DNA from: an uncultured Alphaproteobacteria bacterium
GTDB lineage: Bacteria > Pseudomonadota > Alphaproteobacteria > Caulobacterales > Caulobacteraceae
Direction: 5' to 3'
Length of the DNA: 64,000 bases
Assembly (NCBI GenBank): GCA_903860975.1
Contig: CAIOSI010000037.1
Coordinates: 114,853 to 178,852, forward strand
This document shows positions 60,719 through 64,000 of this stretch, piece after piece; position 1 is the first letter of the stretch, and each line of letters begins with the position of its first letter. Below the pieces are notes generated by a model that did no database searches, was not told where the DNA came from, and was given only the letters and a program-made list of their open reading frames with translations. The translations under genes were made by a program, and so were the position numbers.

Positions 60719-60776
60719 CCCTCGGTGGAGGGGGCCCCTGCCGGCGGCGGCGTTCCGGGGCCGCCCCCACCGAGAT
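60719..60776. repeat. Long imperfect inverted repeat
   Basis: CTCGGTGG (60719-60726 region) is matched by CCACCGAG (ending near 60776), and inside it GGGGGCCCC faces GGGGC-CG-CCCC, so nearly the whole 57-base stretch can fold back around a GCCGGCGGCGGCG loop. It has no T tail, so it is unlikely to be an ordinary terminator. Confidence 0.5.
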
Positions 60777-60857
60777 GAGGTAGCATTTCGTCCGAAAATT
60801 GCGGGGCCCGGGGGTTGTTTTTGCGGATCGTAATCCTGCGGATTGCGGAGCGTGCTA

Positions 60858-60899
60858 AACAAAAAAAGAGCGCCCCGGTGATTCCCGCCGGTGCGCTCT
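60858..60899 (-). terminator. Minus-strand intrinsic terminator just before the orphan gene
   Basis: On the minus strand AGAGCGC-ACCGG...CCGG-GGCGCTCT forms a hairpin followed at once by a run of seven T (complement of the A run at 60860-60866). It points leftwards, 15 bases from the start of the rightward gene at 60914, and would stop transcripts coming from the recombinase side. Confidence 0.7.
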
Positions 60900-60913
60900 G
60901 GTGAGAGTGAGAA

Positions 60914-61837
60914 ATGTCGTCCGACTTGGCGTCCCGCGCCCGTCTCCACACCACCGACTTGCGGAGGGCCGGCGTCTTCGAAGACACGTATTTCCGCGTT
61001 GCCGTGGAAAAAGATCCCTCGCTTGCTGGTGAGGCAAGTATAAAGGTATTATATAATGCAAAACAATCATTTGTAAAGGTAGAATTACGGGATTCTAAGT
61101 GTTCATACTCACAAGATATTAGCGTAGTTGAGCAACGGAATGGCGCCGCCGCGAGCATGTTCTTCGTCTGTCCAGGAACGAACCGCCGAGTTAGGTCCCT
61201 GTTTTTTGATCTCGACGGCTTCTATTCCCGAAAATGCCTTCGGATAAGGTATGACAGTCAGGATCGGCCTAAGCGGCGCCCGAAAGCTGGCCGCGTCAGG
61301 GCTAAGGTCGTCCCCAAGTGGGCGACAGAAGCGGCACTTAGTGCGCGGTCGCTAACCTTGGACGCAGACATCCGACGGCTTTTTATACGCTTTGCCGCGG
61401 AGGGCCTTCGCAGGGAGGGCCAAAACCCAGTCAAGCAGGCATCGCTGTTCCCCCTGCCTACAACGGTCCCTATCGCCACCTACGAAGACCACCCCCTTAT
61501 CGATCTGCGAGTTTTGCACCGCCATGGCCTAGTGAAGCCCGGGCGTATGCAAGAGGCCGCGCTGACGTGGGGCCCCGCGGCGCCTTTACCAGAAGCGAAC
61601 ATCTTCGTGGACCTGACCAATCCGGCCGATCCGGTCATGGGCGTCCACTGGCCACGGGGTGAGATTCAAGAGGGCCACGAGGGACACATTGTGAGGCTGA
61701 GTCGGGATAGCCGCGGCCGCTACCAGTTTCAGTGTTGGGGAAGCGATGAGCTCTGCGAAGTGCTCGCCTTCCGTAACGGTCGCTTTGCGTCTCGCATAGG
61801 CCAAAGGCTGCGCCACCAGTCCCAACGATCAGCCTGA
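60914..61837 (+). CDS. Orphan mobile-element-associated protein with a degenerate zinc ribbon
   Basis: A 307-residue protein. About 75-112 reads FFVCPGTNRRVRSLFFDLDG, then FYSRKCLRIRYDSQ, the shape of a CPxCGRRV...CRxCxxLxYxSQ zinc ribbon seen in element-associated proteins, but with only two of four Cys kept. A basic linker follows, then a C-terminal domain (DHPLIDLRVLHRHGLVKPGR; GRYQFQCWGSDELCEV). Bases 61030-61130 are strikingly AT-rich with rare codons, so this part looks foreign. Its end overlaps the recombinase stop by 9 bases. Function unknown. Confidence 0.7.
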   Translation: MSSDLASRARLHTTDLRRAGVFEDTYFRVAVEKDPSLAGEASIKVLYNAKQSFVKVELRDSKCSYSQDISVVEQRNGAAASMFFVCPGTNRRVRSLFFDLDGFYSRKCLRIRYDSQDRPKRRPKAGRVRAKVVPKWATEAALSARSLTLDADIRRLFIRFAAEGLRREGQNPVKQASLFPLPTTVPIATYEDHPLIDLRVLHRHGLVKPGRMQEAALTWGPAAPLPEANIFVDLTNPADPVMGVHWPRGEIQEGHEGHIVRLSRDSRGRYQFQCWGSDELCEVLAFRNGRFASRIGQRLRHQSQRSA

Positions 61838-63454
61838 CGTTCTGACCCACCGCCGCTGTTTATCCCAGGCAAGGGGCATGTCTTCGCTGAAGAGGCGCTT
61901 CAGCCTCAGGCCCTGAGGTTGGCGCCCTGTTAGGATCTCCAGCTGGATGTCCGGCGCTAGGAGCGCGAGCTTCGCCAGCTGCGTCAGATAGCTGTTTTGG
62001 GGCGCAGTGGGCACACCGACAGGTGCTCCAGGCGCCAACGGAGAAGCTCCCAGCCGTCCAAGCACGACGTGCGCTTCGCGACGCGCACGGTCGAGGACGC
62101 GATCGACCTTCGGCGGCCGCAGGGCATGGCCGCTATCGACGCCCGCGATCCAGGTCTGACCACCGCGAAACTGCATCCGCACCGGCAAGCTGATGCGCAC
62201 CGAATGGCGCCCAGGATCCATGACCGCGCGCGCGCCGGGCGCAATCCTCGCCCGCAAATCACCAAGCGCTAGTTCAGGGTGATCCAGGCCAAATAGGAGG
62301 TCAGCGTCCAGCACCAGGTGGACCCCTTTGGGTCTCACATCGATGCGACGCACCCAATCGCGCAGGTCGCCCAATTCGATCTCCGGCCGGTCGGACATCC
62401 GGCGGACCTGGTCGAGCACAAAATCCTCGAAGGCGTCGGCCGGAAGCCGCCGCGGCGTCCCCGAAGTCGTCGCGGCGGCGATGTAGTAACGATAGGTCTT
62501 GCCGCCGCGACCGAGACTGAACGTCGGGGTGTAGGGCGCGCCGTCCGCATCGAAAACCAAGCCGACCAAGGCGGCTCTCGCCGACCGCGCGACCCGCTCG
62601 CGGCGATTGACCCGATTATCGGCCAACATGGCCTGAGCGCGCTCAAACACCTCCGCTGGGACGATGGGCGAGTGCAGGCCCGGGAAGGTCTGGTCCTTGT
62701 GTTTGATCTCGCCGCGGTAATGCCGGTTCTGCAGGAGATGGTAGAGCGCGCCTCTCGAGAAGATCGCGCCTGGTATAGCCTCTCCGGTGCGGCCAACCCG
62801 CCCCTTAGATCGAACGCCCCGCGCTTCAAGCTCATCCTGGAGAGCGTAGACCGAGCCAAGCGCCAGGTAGCGGGTGAAGATCATCCGAACAGTCTCAGCT
62901 TCGGCCTCATTGACCACCAACTGATGGTCGCCGGCGTCATATCCAAGCGGGAGGTTGCCGCCCATCCACATGCCCTTGGCCTTGGATTGGGCGATCTTGT
63001 CGCGAATCCGCTCGCCGGTGACCTCACGCTCGAACTGGGCGAACGACAGCAAGACGTTCAGCGTCAGCCGACCCATGCTGGTGGTGGTGTTGAATGCCTG
63101 GGTGATCGAGACGAACGAGGCGCCGCCCTTGTCGAACACATCAACGATGCGCGCAAAATCCGGCAGCGAGCGGGTCAGACGGTCGACCTTGTAGACGACG
63201 ATGGTGTCTACCAAGCCTCGGGCGACATCGGCTAGCAGATGCTTCAGCGCCGGCCGCTCCATGCTGCCGCCGGAAAACCCGCCGTCATCGTAAGCGGTCG
63301 GGACCAGAACCCAGCCCTCGTGGGTTTGCGAGCTGATGTAGGCCTCGCAAGCCTCGCGCTGGGCATGAAGGCTGTTGAAGCCCTGCTCGAGGCCCTCATC
63401 CGAACTCTTCCGGGTGTAGATCGCGCAGCGCAACTTTTGCTGGGCGGGGGTCAC
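61829..63454 (-). CDS. Large serine recombinase
   Basis: A 541-residue site-specific recombinase. The resolvase domain (about 8-155) starts LRCAIYTRKSSDEGLEQGFN with the catalytic Ser near residue 17 and contains VYKVDRLTRSLPDFARIVDV; the recombinase domain follows (about 170-280, LPLGYDAGDHQLVVNEAEAE), then a zinc-ribbon/coiled region (about 290-360, TYRYYIAAATTSG). It inserts or excises DNA. GTG 63454 overlaps the DUF2924 stop (GTGA), so the two are coupled. Close to tRNA-Ser, it is probably the integrase of a local element. Confidence 0.93.
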   Translation of the reverse strand: MTPAQQKLRCAIYTRKSSDEGLEQGFNSLHAQREACEAYISSQTHEGWVLVPTAYDDGGFSGGSMERPALKHLLADVARGLVDTIVVYKVDRLTRSLPDFARIVDVFDKGGASFVSITQAFNTTTSMGRLTLNVLLSFAQFEREVTGERIRDKIAQSKAKGMWMGGNLPLGYDAGDHQLVVNEAEAETVRMIFTRYLALGSVYALQDELEARGVRSKGRVGRTGEAIPGAIFSRGALYHLLQNRHYRGEIKHKDQTFPGLHSPIVPAEVFERAQAMLADNRVNRRERVARSARAALVGLVFDADGAPYTPTFSLGRGGKTYRYYIAAATTSGTPRRLPADAFEDFVLDQVRRMSDRPEIELGDLRDWVRRIDVRPKGVHLVLDADLLFGLDHPELALGDLRARIAPGARAVMDPGRHSVRISLPVRMQFRGGQTWIAGVDSGHALRPPKVDRVLDRARREAHVVLGRLGASPLAPGAPVGVPTAPQNSYLTQLAKLALLAPDIQLEILTGRQPQGLRLKRLFSEDMPLAWDKQRRWVRTSG

Positions 63455-63855
63455 GGCGCCTCCGCGGCGCGTAGACCAAAGAACCGCGGACCATTCCAGC
63501 GAACCCCCGTGATCTGGCGAGCGACGGCCGAGAGGCTCTCATGGACCTCGCCCTGGTAGAGCACGCCGGCCGCGACGATCTCGACGTCGTGGCGCACGCC
63601 GCGCCACTCACGACCCAGGGTCGCGCCTGGCGCAATCGCTGGACCGCGAGGTGCGCCGCGCTGTCGCAACGCCGCCTTAAGCTCAGGATCGACCCCGCCC
63701 GCGGCATCGACTTGGATCTTCCACGCCAGCATCCGGCGCAGCAGGTCCACCGCACGCAGCTTCGGCGGCTCCCCGTAGCGCTCGCGCCACGCGCGGCGCA
63801 GCCCCTCGAGGTCCATCGCCTCAAGGGACTGCAGCCCATCAGCCAGCCCGCTCAT
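63451..63855 (-). CDS. DUF2924 protein
   Basis: A 134-residue protein of DUF2924: LRRAWRERYGEPPKLRAVDL near the start, MLAWKIQVDAAGG, then PGATLGREWRGVRHDVEIVA and SLSAVARQITGVRWNGPRFF, which resembles a small DNA-binding fold. Genes of this family are regularly found directly ahead of large serine recombinases in alphaproteobacterial mobile DNA, as here, and may help target or regulate the recombinase. No function has been shown as far as I know. Start ATG 63855 has an AAAGGGG-type ribosome site. Confidence 0.85.
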   Translation of the reverse strand: MSGLADGLQSLEAMDLEGLRRAWRERYGEPPKLRAVDLLRRMLAWKIQVDAAGGVDPELKAALRQRGAPRGPAIAPGATLGREWRGVRHDVEIVAAGVLYQGEVHESLSAVARQITGVRWNGPRFFGLRAAEAP

Positions 63856-63946
63856 GCGATTGGCCTGCCCCTTTGGGGTGATCCGGTTTCAATGTTAGTG
63901 CACGGCGGTCTCTAACGCCATGTTTGGGGTGGGTGAGCGCGCGCCC

Positions 63947-64000
63947 TCAACGGCTGGCGCGCTTGCCCATGGCACGATGCCGCCGCTGCGCGGGACGAAG
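63947..64000 (-). CDS. Possible 3' end of another element gene (cut by the window)
   Basis: A minus strand frame entering from the right edge ends with TGA (63947-63949) and reads RPAQRRHRAMGKRASR, a basic tail. Genes for DUF3489-like DNA-binding proteins often precede DUF2924, so this could be one, but 17 codons are too few to decide. Confidence 0.25.
   Translation of the reverse strand, partial: LRPAQRRHRAMGKRASR

Larger units (their letters stand above)
60439..60913. other. Gene-poor stretch between tRNA-Ser and the orphan gene
   Basis: About 475 bases without a supported gene. It holds a very GC-rich long inverted repeat (60719-60776) and a minus strand terminator hairpin (60858-60899), described separately. 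A minus strand frame across 60601-61158 is open but crosses the terminator and has no recognisable family. Confidence 0.45.

Overview
The window is GC-rich chromosomal DNA from an alphaproteobacterium, most likely of the Caulobacteraceae (Phenylobacterium/Caulobacter type). The evidence is a CcrM-type GANTC methyltransferase with a CtrA-like box and a GANTC site in its leader, a split F0 ATP synthase operon (I-a-c-b'-b), the gene neighbourhood smc - two DsbA proteins - DUF721 - mutY - ccrM - rnhB, the set ispH-thrB-rnhA, and a gcvT-H-PA-PB operon behind a tandem glycine riboswitch. The genus is an inference from gene content, not a measurement.

Layout. 1-8.8 kb: a C-P lyase (phosphonate) locus. 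phnG-phnH-phnI run leftwards off the edge. Divergently, phnF (GntR/UTRA regulator) and phnM are followed by an EEP-fold phosphoesterase and a heterodimeric ABC exporter, then small or uncharacterised genes. 8.9-21.6 kb: accessory exported enzymes. These are a tyrosine-phosphatase-like protein, a glyoxalase-like gene with one internal stop, a decayed gene remnant, a Tat-exported phosphotriesterase homologue, a large M14 peptidase, and a leftward set of two-subunit molybdenum hydroxylase, cytochrome b561 and sulfite-oxidase-like lipoprotein. An SGNH hydrolase and a MarR regulator follow. 21.7-26.8 kb: housekeeping genes rnhA, thrB, ispH and argS. 26.8-34.4 kb: a TraB/GumN protein, an HGSNAT-like membrane acyltransferase next to a GH89 alpha-N-acetylglucosaminidase, an M20 peptidase, a pentapeptide-repeat protein and small proteins. 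34.5-41.8 kb: thiC under a TPP riboswitch, and the glycine-cleavage operon under a tandem glycine riboswitch. 42.7-45.2 kb: the F0 ATP synthase operon. 45.4-59.9 kb: genome-maintenance genes (smc, dsbA-like pair, DUF721, mutY, ccrM, rnhB, tag) with sthA, ygfZ, a family 9 glycosyltransferase and msrA. 60.3-64 kb: a tRNA-Ser(GGA) gene followed by what looks like an integrated element, carrying an orphan gene with an AT-rich patch, a large serine recombinase and a DUF2924 gene.

How genes work together. PhnG/H/I/M and PhnF belong to phosphonate breakdown. The EEP enzyme sits where a cyclic-phosphate phosphodiesterase would be useful, and no PhnP is visible in the window. The GH89 and HGSNAT-like pair mirrors two enzymes of heparan-sulfate degradation and may handle terminal GlcNAc. 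The molybdenum enzymes and cytochrome b561 look like a periplasmic redox chain feeding the quinone pool. The least explained pieces are the phn-linked EEP/ABC-exporter block, the Mo-hydroxylase/cytochrome/MsrP-like chain, and the orphan protein of the serine-recombinase element, which carries a half-lost zinc ribbon.
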